A program made the translations under genes and the position numbers. This document shows positions 9,937 through 21,129 of a stretch of 64,000 bases of DNA, piece after piece. Position 1 is the first letter of the stretch; each line of letters opens with the position of its first letter. Location of the stretch: the NCBI GenBank assembly GCA_037176845.1, contig JAYKXP010000008.1, positions 620,001 to 684,000 of the forward strand, given 5' to 3'. Source of the stretch: Paramarasmius palmivorus. Its lineage: Eukaryota > Basidiomycota > Agaricomycetes > Agaricales > Marasmiaceae. The notes under the pieces were generated by a model. The model was not told the origin of the DNA, searched no databases, and saw only the letters and a program-made list of their open reading frames with translations.

Positions 9937-12059
9937 TCAACCAGTTACCTCGACACCTTCAAGTCCATTCTTTTCTCTCCATTCTTCGATATTTTCCATA
10001 AAGTTTGGAATGCCTTCACCCCAGAGTGCCCCACGAGCTGCCTTCTTCTGCACTTCAATTGGAGCACGAGCTAGTTGGGATAACTCTCCTTCCCTGTTGA
10101 AATAGCCCGGTGTACATCCAGCAAGTGCGGCCATTGATGCTGTGGATCTTTTTACAGTCTCTGCCGCCCACTGTTCTTCGGCTTCTTTGGTTGGCTCGGC
10201 GGCCTTTCCTCCTCTTTTCAGCGTTTCCGAAACAATATGCACAATATGCGACGCCAAGACTATCTACAATAAGGACATGGTTGTTTGTACCGGCAATCTG
10301 GGAAGGTCCGAAGAAAAACAGGTTTGGGAAATCGCGAGTGAAGATACCATGTAGAGTCGCAATTCCTTGTGCCCACTTCTTCTCAAGATTGAGCCCATTA
10401 CGCCCATGAATGACTATTCCGTAGCCTGGGGAGCCACTACCACCAAAAGAGTCGGAATCCTGTGCCGAGAATCAACACGTCGATGGGGTGTTCCTTCCCA
10501 TTGGCAACGACGCCAGTTCTCAGTGAAGCGTTCGACACCTTTTCCATCGGTATCTACAAGATGGACATTGGGTTTGTTGAAGGAAGGGAGATAATCATCA
10601 TGAAAGCAAGGGCGCTTGCACCAAACCGGGTACCATGGCTTGAGTTGCTCTGCCGTCTCAGGATCATGAACGATTTCATCAACCCTCGCACGAATTCGAA
10701 TCGCTCGCTCCATGTCCAATGCAAACATATTCCCTAGGAATATGGGAACCTTCTCTGGACTGATAATGCCATGTTTGGGACCGCCAAAGAAGGCAGAGAA
10801 CGCAGGAGATGTAGTCCACCCATCGTTGACCATGTTGGGTCCAATGGGTGCGTTGGAAACGTAAGAAGCAAAGTTAAGTTGACGCTCTCGCTGCCAACCC
10901 TTGTGTGTAGCGATCTCTTGTTGCCAGACCTGAGGATTGGTCTGGTGTTGTTCACGAGCGTCTACGGAAGGTGGTGTACGTTGGAAGACGAAAAGCTCTT
11001 TGCTCCATTCAGCAAGCTGAGGAACAACTTGAACGGCGGTGGCACCGGTACCAAGCATACCAACGCGTTTATCTTTAAGACTAGACATTGTCCAGTCGTC
11101 CGGGGAGCCACCTGTGTATGCATAATCCCATCGAGAGGTGTGGAACATGTGTCCCTTAAACGAGTCCATCCCTGGAATCTTGGGTATGTGGGGGAAGTTG
11201 AGCGAACCGACTGCGAGCATGACGAATTGTGCGCGAACAGTCAGGGTTCTCTTCGCCTCATTAGGACCTCTGTATTCCTCAATGCCAACAACCCACATCT
11301 TACCGCCGTCATCCCAATCCATGGCCTTGACCTCGCTACGGAACATCGCCTTGTCGACGAGGTCCCACTTCTCTGCAATGAGATTGGCGTAGTATCGCAG
11401 TTCGGGGCCATAAGCATACTTGTGCTTGGGCATATATCCTGTCTCTTCGAGCAGAGGCATGTAAATGTAGCTCTCTATATCGCACATCAAGCCTGCCAAG
11501 GGGCACAAATAGTCAGTCTAAAATGAAGAGACGACGATAAAAGTATGTATTGACCTGGATATCGGTTCCAATACCAAGTACCGCCGAAACCTCCAGCAAT
11601 ATCAACGAGCCTGATATCCTTCGGTTTAAAACCGGCTTCGATAAGGCGAACCGCGAAGTTAAGTCCACCATATCCTGCGCCAAGAATGAGGGTTTGAATC
11701 GAAGCGCCATCTTCCAGGGGTGCTTTCTGCGCATTTAAAGCTGCATGATCAACCCAAACATCCTTTCCGAGGTAGCTGTATGCCTGTGATTCGTGGAGTT
11801 CGACGAACTGTTGGGCACCTTCTGGACGAAGACGTTTTGCACGCTCTTCCTCGTACTTTTGTTGGATCCCTAGGGGATCCAAAGGCGCAGAAAGTTCTGG
11901 AAGAGCGGTGTGTTCTGTCGAAGTGTAGGAGATATCTGACATGACTTTCCGGGAAAGCTGGTAACTGCGGAGTGCTTTATATGGGCTGAGCGCTAGCTTT
12001 ATGACGCGACTTGCGCACGGGAGAAGATTGAGGTTAGTGAATCGACCAGCTTTCGGCAT
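9937..12059 (-). CDS. Flavin-containing Baeyer-Villiger-type monooxygenase
   Basis: Exon 1 is 12059-11555 and exon 2 runs from 11492 down, across a 62-nt intron that rebuilds NRYPGLMCDIESYIY. Motifs in order: FAD-binding LGAGYGGL, GGTWYWNRYPG, the Baeyer-Villiger fingerprint FKGHMFHTSRWD (FxGxxxHxxxW[P/D]) and NADPH-binding GTGATAVQ. Such enzymes use FAD, NADPH and O2 to insert oxygen next to a carbonyl; the substrate cannot be told from sequence. The C-terminal third is in other frames: removing one base each at 10517-10518 (TT), 10454-10455 (GG) and 10255-10256 (AA) recovers ANGKEHPIDVLILGTGF, GRNGLNLEKKWA and FPNLFFFGPSQIAGTNNH in one run to TGA 9937. An internal ATG at 11942 (MSDISYTS) is an equally good start; the 39-residue leader before it is basic and amphipathic-looking. 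Confidence 0.88.
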
Positions 12060-13334
12060 GTTGTTGACTGAATCGGGTTTATCCTAGCTCCCAGCCGTAC
12101 ATGGGTTTGACTATGGCCCAAATCCGTCCCGCATGCATACTCGTGAACGTTGTATCCGCACGAGTAGTATGGCTCCTAGCGTTAGTATGTAGTGTAAGTT
12201 GCGCGTTCGAATGGGCGATACAACATTTGTAAGGAAGTAGATTTCAGATGTCATTTCTACAAGAGTCGAATGATTGAATATGCGGTCTAGAGCCCAATTC
12301 TCAGCAAGTTTGTGCAATGATTGCATAAAGTGTAATCGAACACATACCTTCACCCGAGGAGGCTCTCGGCCGGCTCGTTTTACGCATGAACAGAAAAAAG
12401 GTTAGAGCAGGTCATTTGAGTTATGGTATCCCGAAAGAAATACAAAGATAAAACTTACACATCTTTTACAATGCATTGCGAACGAAGAGCGATAATACAA
12501 AGTCAGTTGGCCACGTGTGTACCCCCAAATAGAAAAATACCCACGCCTCACTCCGCCACAATCTGCTCTGATAGCAGTCTGTGCTCATCCTTGAAGATAT
12601 CTCTTTCGAAGGCCTATTTGAAGGCTGAAGCCAGTTTTATGTGAGCTTTCCTAGAGCTAATATGTATTCAGCCGCACCATTCGTTACTGTGCTTACTTAC
12701 GGATATGTGATCTGATTATGAGCAAAGAGACGGGATTCATACATTCATAATCGGAACGGCTCTGTACCCGTTTAGTCGATGCTCGATAATAATAATGATG
12801 GTGGTTGAACGTATAAGTTGACGCACGAGAGTTTTCCGCAGTCCGTTGGATCTTCAAGTTGACCTAAGAAATGAGTTCATTTGGGACGTGACCCGGGCCA
12901 AAAAAGTACTTCGCAAGCTGCAAATAATCAGCTACTCGATGTTTTGAGATTTAGACGTTTACATCCTGGGGGCGCGATGCCGGTGGAGCTTCTAGTAGAT
13001 CAGTCCATACCACTGAGTCCATGTAAGTTGCATGTAAAGCAGCCGCCCTTTAGACACAACTTCAAAAGCTGCGATATGGTGACAGTAGACGGAGAGTTTA
13101 TCCAGCCGTGATGTGAGCTGTCCTGGAGCTGTCTTCTTTCACTCCAAGAATTTGAACGAACAAGAGGAAAAGATAGATGGATAGATTACCCAGGTCCATT
13201 TGTCGCAAGGTGCACGGACCATGCACAGCCACTTCTCATGCCTGGCGCTTCCTTTGAGGAAACAGTAAATACTCTTAATTTCGGAGCTTCCACTTCCATG
13301 GTTGAAAAATAGTCAAGAAAGGAAGGATTCCCTA
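12060..13334. other. divergent intergenic region, monooxygenase / PIG-A
   Basis: About 1.3 kb between the divergent starts of the monooxygenase (minus) and PIG-A (plus). Only short open frames without recognisable signatures occur. It should hold both promoters. I see no repeat, tRNA or transposon end. Confidence 0.5.
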
Positions 13335-14975
13335 ATGTCCGAAGTCGACTCGTCTGGAAGGCAAGATGGCGTGCGCATGGAACCAATATCTATCGCGTGA
13401 GTACCGTCCTCGTAACACAACGTTGGTTCTGACATGTCATAGAATGATTGGAGACTTTTTTCATCCTGATGTCGGAGGAGTAGAGAGCCATATCTACATG
13501 TTGAGTGCAAATCTCGTACGAAGAGGATACAAAGTACGAGCCAAGACTTGTAACATTCACCAATCTCACATTTACCAGGTCATAGTGATTACTCACAGTC
13601 GACCTCCGGATCGCGTTGGAATTCGCTGGTTTCTCCCGGGATTCAAGGTCTATTATCTCCCCTTCGTTCCTATTGCATCAGGCGCTACACTTCCAAACTT
13701 TTTCACCTTCCTTCCTTACCTCCGGACGATCTTGCTGCGAGAACACATAAACCTCATCCATGCTCATGCGAGCCTCTCTTCCCTGGGTCATGAAGGAATT
13801 CTACATTCACATCTTATGGGTGTACGAACCGTGTTCACCGATCACAGTCTTTTTGGCTTCGATGACGCGGCAAGTATCCTTACCAACAAACTGTTGGTAG
13901 GGACGCTCAAGAATGTGGATGCAGTAATATGTGTCTCGCACACTGGCCGCGAAAATACTGTTCTTCGGGGAGAGCTCTTCGAAAAATCTGATGATAACCC
14001 ACCAAAGTTGACAGTCAGGCGAAATGTATACGTGATACCGAACGCGTTGGTTGCGGAGCGTTTCAAGCCTGGACCTCCTTTACCTCGTAATCCAAGTGAG
14101 TAGTTTCTTGCCACGGTGACTCATTGCTCTCACTCACCTCAACTGTAGTAACCATTGTAATAATCTCAAGGTTCGCATACCGCAAAGGAATCGACTTGCT
14201 TGTTGCTACAGCACCTCGAATCTGCGAGGCCTTTCCTCATGTCAACTTCCTCATTGGCGGAGACGGGCCAAAACTCATCGAAATTCTCCAAATGCGCGAA
14301 AAGCACCTGCTAGAAGACCGTATCGAACTACTAGGGCCAGTTAAACACAATGATGTTCACTCGGTTCTAATCCGTGGTTCGATATTCATGAGCACCTCTT
14401 TAACGGAATCATTTGGTATCGCCATCTTGGAAGCCGCTTGTGCGGGGCTGTACGTCGTCGCCACTCGTGTTGGTGGTGTTCCGGAGATTCTTCCCCCAGA
14501 TATGATTAGCTTTGCGGAACCGGACGAAGATGGTCAGTCTCGTACGACATGCATTATGAATCCAATTCTCAAATCAAATCCGTAGATGTCTTGCGTGCAA
14601 TGTCGGAAGCTATCGAGCTTGTCTCCCGGGGAGATCATGATCCTGATCGTGCTCATGAACTCATCAAAACGTTGTATGACTGGGAGCAGGTAACTGAAAG
14701 AACCGAGAAGGTATACGACGCCGTCATCAAATCTCCTCAGCGCGATCTTTGGGAGCGAATACAACGGTGAGTATTGTGTATGTAATGATTATCATCGTTT
14801 GACATTAGATGCCAGAACAATGGAGCTAGGGCCATTTGCTGGACCCATCTGGACTATTATTCTCATTGTGGACTGCTTGTTCTTTCTGTTTTTGGAGTGG
14901 TTTATGCCGAGGGAGGACTTGGATTTTGTAAAGGAGCATTGGGATCATGAACGCTTCATCAAGGTGTGTAACTAG
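13335..14975 (+). CDS. gpi3: GPI-GlcNAc transferase catalytic subunit (PIG-A / Gpi3)
   Basis: Catalytic subunit that moves GlcNAc from UDP-GlcNAc to phosphatidylinositol on the cytosolic face of the ER, the first step of GPI-anchor synthesis. Six exons: 13335-13396, 13443-13533, 13579-14095, 14149-14532, 14586-14766 and 14816-14975. They sum to 464 residues with no frame break. The introns are very short (45-53 nt). Visible motifs: MIGDFFHPDVGGVESHIY near the start, a SRFAYRKGIDLL segment, FLIGGDGPK, the GT4 EX7E motif in ESFGIAILEAACAG, and a C-terminal membrane anchor GPIWTIILIVDCLFFLFLEW. The start at 13335 (MSEVDSSGRQDG) was chosen because splicing at GTGAGT 13397 joins it in frame to the conserved exon. 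A further 3' intron after FIK is possible. DPM2, a known partner of this enzyme in mammals, lies 46 kb away. Confidence 0.95.
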
Positions 14976-15410
14976 CTCTTAGTATCGGGAAAGAGTTTAA
15001 CGAGGGTAACAGTTGACTGAAGAACATGGAGCAACGAACGGCCGTGGCACTTCTTAGAATACTGTGCCCTATTTTCACTCGCATCTAGAACAATAGGCTC
15101 AGCCATAGGATATGTATACCCCAGTGTTGGTTACGACACATAAGCGATACCCGAATGATACCTACTGTCCCAAAAATCATGACTTTGTCCATCTGTCTGA
15201 GGCCCAGGAAAATACACCGTCTCCTCATGCGTGACGGTGTTCCCATTCATAGTTCATGGCCAGCACCTGCGTAGAAATGCCAAGAATAGATAGCAAATCT
15301 TGCGATGTAGAGTCAAGTGTTGCAAGCATAAGGCTATTGAGCACGTCAAATTAGGTCTTGAACATGATCCTAAGCACAAACTCACTGTTGAGATCTGAGA
15401 GCTCGGGGGA
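14976..15410. other. convergent intergenic region, PIG-A / TAF13
   Basis: About 435 bp between the stop codons of two convergent genes. It should contain both 3' UTRs. No coding signal was recognised. Confidence 0.5.
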
Positions 15411-16174
15411 CTAGAAAGCCTTTGGATTCTGCATATCCGACTCCTCAAATTGCGCTCTGGCACGTTTGATATCTTCCTGCATGAACAAGAGCTCTTCCAT
15501 TCGAGCCAGCTTCTTCGCATCGGCAGGACGAGACAAGGCCCTTCGAAGGTCTTCTATTGACAGTCGGGTCTTGCGGTTAGGACCACCTGCAGCAGTTTGG
15601 CACTGGTAGATATGAATTGAGCGAGAAATCGGCGACGAACATGATGGGCACGTACGACATCCATTATATACTCGATCAGTATCTCCTCCATGACATTCAC
15701 AGTATCGTTTGCAGGATTTCTATCATCTCCGAACCCGTACATGAGATTTCGCACTGAGCTGAAGTGTCAAGTATCGAACAGAAGATGGGAATTCAACCAC
15801 GCACACTCTTTATTAAAGAGCCCTTTCACACTCGACTGTTTCTTATTTCCCCTGCCTGTTGTTGCACCTGTATCCCTCGTGTACGCCGGGGCATACGTTG
15901 CGAACGTTGTCGAGCGAGGCAGCTGGGCGGCTGTTGTTGCTGCTGCTGGAACTGCCGTTGCCACTGCTGCAGTCGATGTTGATGATGTTGCAGCCGTCCC
16001 CGGGGTCGCTGTCGTCGTCGATGTTGTCCTAGCTGGTTGTTGTACACCGTAAGAATACCCATATGGCCACTGGTACCCGGTTTGGGCATATGGATAGGCA
16101 GTATATGCGCCATAAGGATATGTCGCAGTTGGTTGAGTGGTGCCCGTTTGAGGTGTATAGTGATGGTATGACAT
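15411..16174 (-). CDS. taf13: TFIID subunit TAF13 with long low-complexity N-terminus
   Basis: Three exons, 16174-15805, 15753-15656 and 15602-15411, giving 219 residues with no frame break. The C-terminal ~95 residues are the TAF13 histone fold: LRNLMYGFGDD, then NPANDTVNVMEEILIEYI, then TRLSIEDLRRALSRPADAKK and a MEELLFMQEDIKRARAQF tail. TAF13 pairs with TAF11 inside TFIID at RNA polymerase II promoters. The first exon encodes ~123 residues of Tyr/Pro/Gly-rich then Thr/Ala-rich sequence (YPYGAYTAYPYAQ; runs of TST, ATA and AAA) that is absent from yeast and animal TAF13. The start is the ATG at 16174 because its MSYHHYTPQ matches the composition that follows, and no upstream in-frame ATG exists nearby. 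It is divergent from the F-box gene at 16858. Confidence 0.92.
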
Positions 16175-16857
16175 TGTAAATATCAAGTCCTGAGCTGTCT
16201 TGGTGGTCGAGGCAAAGAATATGGGCGTGGGAAACGTGACTTCACAATAAACGGACCCGCGCGGCAGAAATTTCGCAAACCTTCACTCATTTGCTCTCTT
16301 GTACCATCACCATCTCGACCGAAATTCAAGGATTCATGATCTGGAACCTGCAAAAGAGCTATCTCCTGATCTGAATATATTCTTTCGCATCATTGGCACC
16401 GTCAAGGCTGACATTGATGGATCCATTCAAGTTTACCTCGCTGGGCACGGGCGTTGATGACTATCCCGAATGTTCGCTTCCCTTCAGCACAGGCAAGGAG
16501 CCCATGACTACTCGGTCGAAGCGAAAAATACTCTGCGACAACCTTTTCCTTGCTCAGGCTAAGACCGCCAGGTAGAACGCCCTTGCCTATCAGCAGTTCA
16601 TTCCGTGCAAGGCTTATCATTTAGCGCGGCAGGAGGATTCAATTACCGAGATATCCCTGAACGCATTTTACGTCCGCGTTGCCATTACGGAAGTAAACAG
16701 AATTTTTGAGCTGTCGTTCGATAGTTTAAAGCTTGGCTTTTACCACCAAGGACGTGAATCCTTCTTCCCAACTCCCCCTTCAGGTGTGTTCGTTATTCGT
16801 TCCGGCTGTACCATTCGTGTTAACCAGGAAGCAGGTATTCTTCTCATAAGCAACACC
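16175..16857. other. divergent intergenic region, TAF13 / F-box
   Basis: About 680 bp between divergent starts. A 60-codon plus-strand open frame at 16393-16575 has no recognisable feature. It presumably carries both promoters and 5' UTRs. Confidence 0.45.
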
Positions 16858-18574
16858 ATGACTTGGATACTCGAAAGGAGGAATTCTTCCCGTTTCAGTG
16901 CCCCAAGACCGCTCACATTCGATCGTGCCAACGGTGGAAAATCTGCCCAGTCACGCTTTCCTCTCTTCGTCAAACTTCCGGTGGAACTCTACCATTCGGT
17001 CACAAATTACATATCCGCGGTCGACCTGGAAACTCTGGCGCAGGTTGACAATGACTGTCGGCAGCTAGCTCGTTCCGTCCAGTTCAGAGACGTGACAATG
17101 AGCTACGCAGTCTCTTCATTAGCTCTACTGGAGGCTCTCCTCAAAGAGGTGATGCTGGGGCCCTTGAAGGGCGTTCAGGCCATTGGGCCGTGTATTCGAC
17201 GTGTCAAAGTGGACTTGGGACCTCCATTACTAGATGATGCGTGTCTAGACCTCTTCCCGCTGATATTCGGCACCCTCGCGAGCACCAGACGAGCACGACA
17301 TGCTACATTCGAAGATATCCAGGGTGCATATTTGGCCGCTTTAAACGTGGTCCTCAAGCACGGTCTACCGAATATGCAAAGCCTGGAGTGGGAAAGTCGC
17401 GGTGTATCGACCCCCGAGTTGATGGAGTGCATCACGTCCTCGACTGTCCGACATCTTTCCCTGAGTCACTTTGTTATTGACTCCCCGCTAAGGTCGGATT
17501 TCTCGGCCGGACACCATTGGGCGCTCGAGACGTTGATATTGAATGTGGAGATTGGGGATTTCATGGTGGATCAGGAAGGGTACTCGTGCTTCGCGACGGA
17601 TTTGTTGCGTTGCGTATCTGGTACCCTGCGGAATTTGTCGTGGAAAGGTGGTCGGCATTCAGTGAGGAGACGAGTCGAACATTCATTTGGCGAACAAATT
17701 CCAGTGTTCCCTTTCCTTCGCATGCTGACTCTCGACGGCATCCGGATGAAGGATGACAGCATCCTCCGGGCATTTTTGTCGCCTGAAAGCAACCTTCGCT
17801 CCCTCACTATTGACTGTATGGATAACATCACTGCCACCTTCTTAGGTGCCCGCGGTTATGTTCCTGGTCTGGAACGTTTCCACTGGACTGGTCAGTCTCA
17901 GGGATTTGAACAGGAGGTCCTGTTATTCCTCAAAGATAACGACCAACTATCTTCCTTTGACTCCAGTCATCCTCAACCCCACTTGTGGATGGAAGAAAAA
18001 CTATTACCCCTCATCACTTCGGATTTCCGTCATTTATCATCGCTCCATCTTGTGTGGCAGGCACCGTATATCCCAGAGTCTGCTCTGCGAGCAATATCCT
18101 GCTTGACCTCACTTAAAAACTTGTGGTTATCGAGCGGGCATCAGCTTGGTTGGGATCCACGAGTGGAAAGTCGACCACACACTTCTATGCTCTTCACTCC
18201 GGAACCTGACAGCACTGGAAAAACTCGTTCTCACACGGGACTCGTACGAAGTCAAGGGACATCCCTTGCTCGACTGTAGCATAGAGCGCTACTACGTGAA
18301 TAGGGTCCTCCCTGAATCCGTGATATTCACGGACTATTTGCTTCCAGACGAGCGGGCTTTGCTGGACAACTTCTTTGGGCTTACTCAACATGGTAGCCTG
18401 CACTTTGACCAGGCGAGGGCTCTTCATACCAAGTTGTTGAAGGCAGCTTGGGAACGATGGCATCAGCTCAAGGTTATCGGTATTGGATACGAGTATGCGG
18501 AGGCATTCCCAAGCTTGAAGTGGTGCCATGTTGGACAGTACACATTGAAGGTTGAGCACGAACAAGATCGGTGA
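16858..18574 (+). CDS. F-box/LRR-like protein, one frame break
   Basis: Single exon from ATG 16858 (MTWILERRNSS). The F-box-like segment at residues ~43-85 (FPLFVKLPVELYHSVTNYI, then LETLAQVDNDCRQLARSVQF) is followed by ~450 residues of leucine-rich-like strands such as VRHLSLSHFVI, LETLILNVEI, LRNLSWKGG, LRMLTLDGIRM and LRSLTIDCMD. The frame moves at the GGG 18152-18154. Dropping one G joins SGHQLGW to IHEWKVDHTLLCSSLRNL, and the protein then runs 571 residues to TGA 18574. The tail (YYVNRVLP, then WERWHQLKVIGIGYEYA and FPSLKWCHVGQY) is typical of this Agaricomycete F-box subfamily, which supports the join. Likely a substrate receptor of an SCF ubiquitin ligase; the target is unknown. Confidence 0.85.
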
Positions 18575-18844
18575 TAGAGTTTTTCTGGACCATCTTACCA
18601 GAAACGAGGATCCGTATATCTGGAGACAGACTTAGACTCCATAAAAAGTACTTAGAGATACCATTATACCTTGCCATAGTAGACCTCTAATATTCCTAGG
18701 ATATGTATGTGAGATTTTCACTTCCCCGCGGCCGGAATGCCACGGCCAACGAGAACCACAGTTTACCTCGGACCGGAAAAGATGTCATGGTTCCACCGTC
18801 TGGCAAATTCCGATACCAGTCTTTGCTTTCTCTTCCCATCCACC

Positions 18845-21016
18845 ATGGCCCCTACACCATCAAAATCCCAGTCCTATTACATCGGTGTCGATGTTGGCAC
18901 TGGCTCTGCCCGTGCCTCTCTCGTCGACAGGAACGGTACCACAGTCGCCTCCTGCACGAAGGATACCATAACCTATCGTGATCACGATGATCATCGTATC
19001 TTTGAACAATCCACGAACAATATCTGGGATTCAATCACCACATGTATCAAAACTTGTCTAGCTGCGTCCAAGGTCGACCCCAAGGACGTCAAGGGCATCA
19101 GTTTTGACGCGACTTGCTCTCTGGCCGTCAGCGACTTCAACGGGGATCCCGTTGCGGTCACCAAGGGTGATAAGCTAGGACAGCTCGGAGATCGCAATGT
19201 AATCCTTTGGGCTGATCACCGTGCGGAGAAGGAGGCAGAGTTGATCAATAGCACTGGCTCGATCGTGCTTGACTATGTCGGCGGAACGATGAGCGTGTGT
19301 ATGCGTCTTTTTGTATCGTTATCTAGCTTGCTAACCTTCTCCAGCTAGAAATGGAAGTGCCCAAAGTTCTCTGGCTCAAGAACCACATGGATCCGTCTCT
19401 CTTTGGCCGATGCCAGTTCTTCGATCTGCCCGACTTCCTTACCTACCGTGCTACTGAAGACAACACCCGGTCATGCTGCTCTGTAACGTGCAAATGCTCG
19501 TTTGTGCCCAACAAGGGATGGCAAGCAGACTTTTTCACAAAGATCGGATTGGAGCAATTCCCGAAAAGAAGGATACAGGCAGATGGGTGCCCCAGAAGGA
19601 CCCAAGGATGTCTTGACGGCAGGAATGCCCGTAGGCAGCGGTCTATCCAAGAAGGCTGCCGAAGAGTTTGGACTCGTTGAGGGCACGCCAGTCGGAAGTG
19701 GTGTGATTGACGCGCAAGTAGTGTCTTGTTCGGCTCTTTTACATTGCTAACATTTAAACTAACAGTTATGCTGGCTGGTTGGGAACAGTTGCTGCTCGCT
19801 ACAAAGAGAATGGGAAGCTTTCTGAGGCGATCAAGAATGTCGATGAATCTAGGCACCGACTTGCTGCTGTCGCGGGAACGAGTACCTGTCACATTGTCCA
19901 GGTTGGCATCAAACGCGGTATTGTTACTCGTCTGTATCTCACTACACATTCAGAGTAAAGAGGGTGTATTCGTGAACGGCGTATGGGGACCATACAAAGT
20001 GAGTGAAAGGCCTCGTCTTCGCTACCAGACTTCTTATCTGCTTTAGGACCCAGTTTTCCCTGGATGGTGGATGAACGAAGGCGGTCAGTCGTCTACTGGA
20101 CAGGCAAGCGTCATGTTGCTTGTTACGCCACGACAGCTTACTCTCATTCGTTAGCTTATCGATTTCATGATCAAAACCCATCCTGCCTACCCACGCTTGG
20201 TCGAACTGGGCAAATCCCAAGACAAGAACATCCATGCCAGTAAGACTCGTCGATACTAAGATTGATTCATATCCTGATTCGTTCTGAAAGTTCTCTATGA
20301 TACATTACAAAACCTGAAGAAAGAAGCAAAGGTAGAAAGCTTGACCGAGTTGACCAAGGACATGCACTTCTACCCTGATCTACATGGTATGCCATCATTA
20401 ATAACTATACGGGCAGTCCACTAACTTGCTTGAATAGGAAACCGTTCTCCCATCGCAGACCCTCGCATGCGAGGAGCCTTTGTCGGATTAACCCTGGATG
20501 ATGGCCTCAGCGATCTCGCACGCAAATACTACCTTACACTCGAAGCCATCGCACTCCAAACCCGCCACATTGTTGACGAAATGAACGCCAAAGGTCACAG
20601 CATCACCTCCATCTACATGTCTGGTGGTCAGGCAAAGAACATCCCAATGATGCAGCTCTTCGCTGAGACATGCGGCATGCCTATCGTTTTACCTGCTGAT
20701 CATGCTGGAGCGGTGGTGTTAGGTTCTGCCATGTTGGGCAGGTTTGCTGATGAGGCAAGATCAAGGGAAAGATGAGTGAGCAGGAGCAGAATGATTTGTT
20801 GTGGAACATTATGGTACGTTATGGTGCTTGCCTCGAAAAGTACCGTGGCTGATACGCATTGCTTAGGTTGAGATGACTCCGCCTGGAACAATTGTTAGAC
20901 CAGCTGCTTCAGCGAGGGAGAAGAGGTTACTTGAAGCAAAGTACAAGATATTCAGGGAGCAAATCGACATACAGTACAAGTGGAGGAAGCAGATTGAAGA
21001 AGCGTTGAAAGAGTAA
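18845..21016 (+). CDS. FGGY-family carbohydrate kinase (D-ribulokinase-like)
   Basis: Nine exons: 18845-19294, 19345-19713, 19766-19901, 19954-19998, 20047-20103, 20155-20239, 20291-20386, 20438-20813 and 20867-21016. The FGGY N-lobe shows YYIGVDVGTGSARASLVD and SFDATCSLAV, and VILWADHRAE follows. The C-lobe shows LTAGMPVGSGLSKKAA, AGTSTCHIVQ, VWGPY, GGQSSTGQ, the SIYMSGGQAKN segment and DHAGAVVLGSAMLG. Human FGGY and yeast Ydr109c of this type phosphorylate D-ribulose; that function is transferred by family only. Two frame breaks offset each other: AAAA 19564-19567 has one base too many and AA 20757-20758 one too few. With both corrected the CDS is 587 residues. Introns 2 and 5 begin with GC instead of GT. 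The start at 18845 is preferred because the ribulokinase homology begins right after it; an in-frame upstream ATG at 18737 is possible. Confidence 0.92.
19714..19765 (+). other. GC-AG intron in FGGY kinase (intron 2)
   Basis: The donor is GCAAGT and the acceptor AACAG. Only this pairing joins GVIDA to YAGWLGTVAARY in frame; the nearest GT (GTAGTG at 19718) leaves extra bases and the wrong frame. GCAAGT matches the strong consensus seen at GC donors elsewhere in eukaryotes. Confidence 0.85.
20104..20154 (+). other. GC-AG intron in FGGY kinase (intron 5)
   Basis: The donor is GCAAGC after CAG and the acceptor TTAG, 51 nt. Splicing joins GGQSSTGQ to LIDFMIKTHPAYPRL, which is continuous in the family. 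No GT donor nearby gives an in-frame join. Confidence 0.8.
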
Positions 21017-21129
21017 AGATTCATGTATACCTACTTTGACCATAGAAAGAATATATAGACCCTTGCGAGTTCCTACTTGCTACACGAGAGTAATGATACA
21101 AACATCAATATCCTCCACTGTATAAATCG

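Noticed and set aside
10771..11526. 251-codon plus-strand open frame inside the monooxygenase
   Set aside because: Antisense shadow; the minus strand carries all Baeyer-Villiger monooxygenase motifs.
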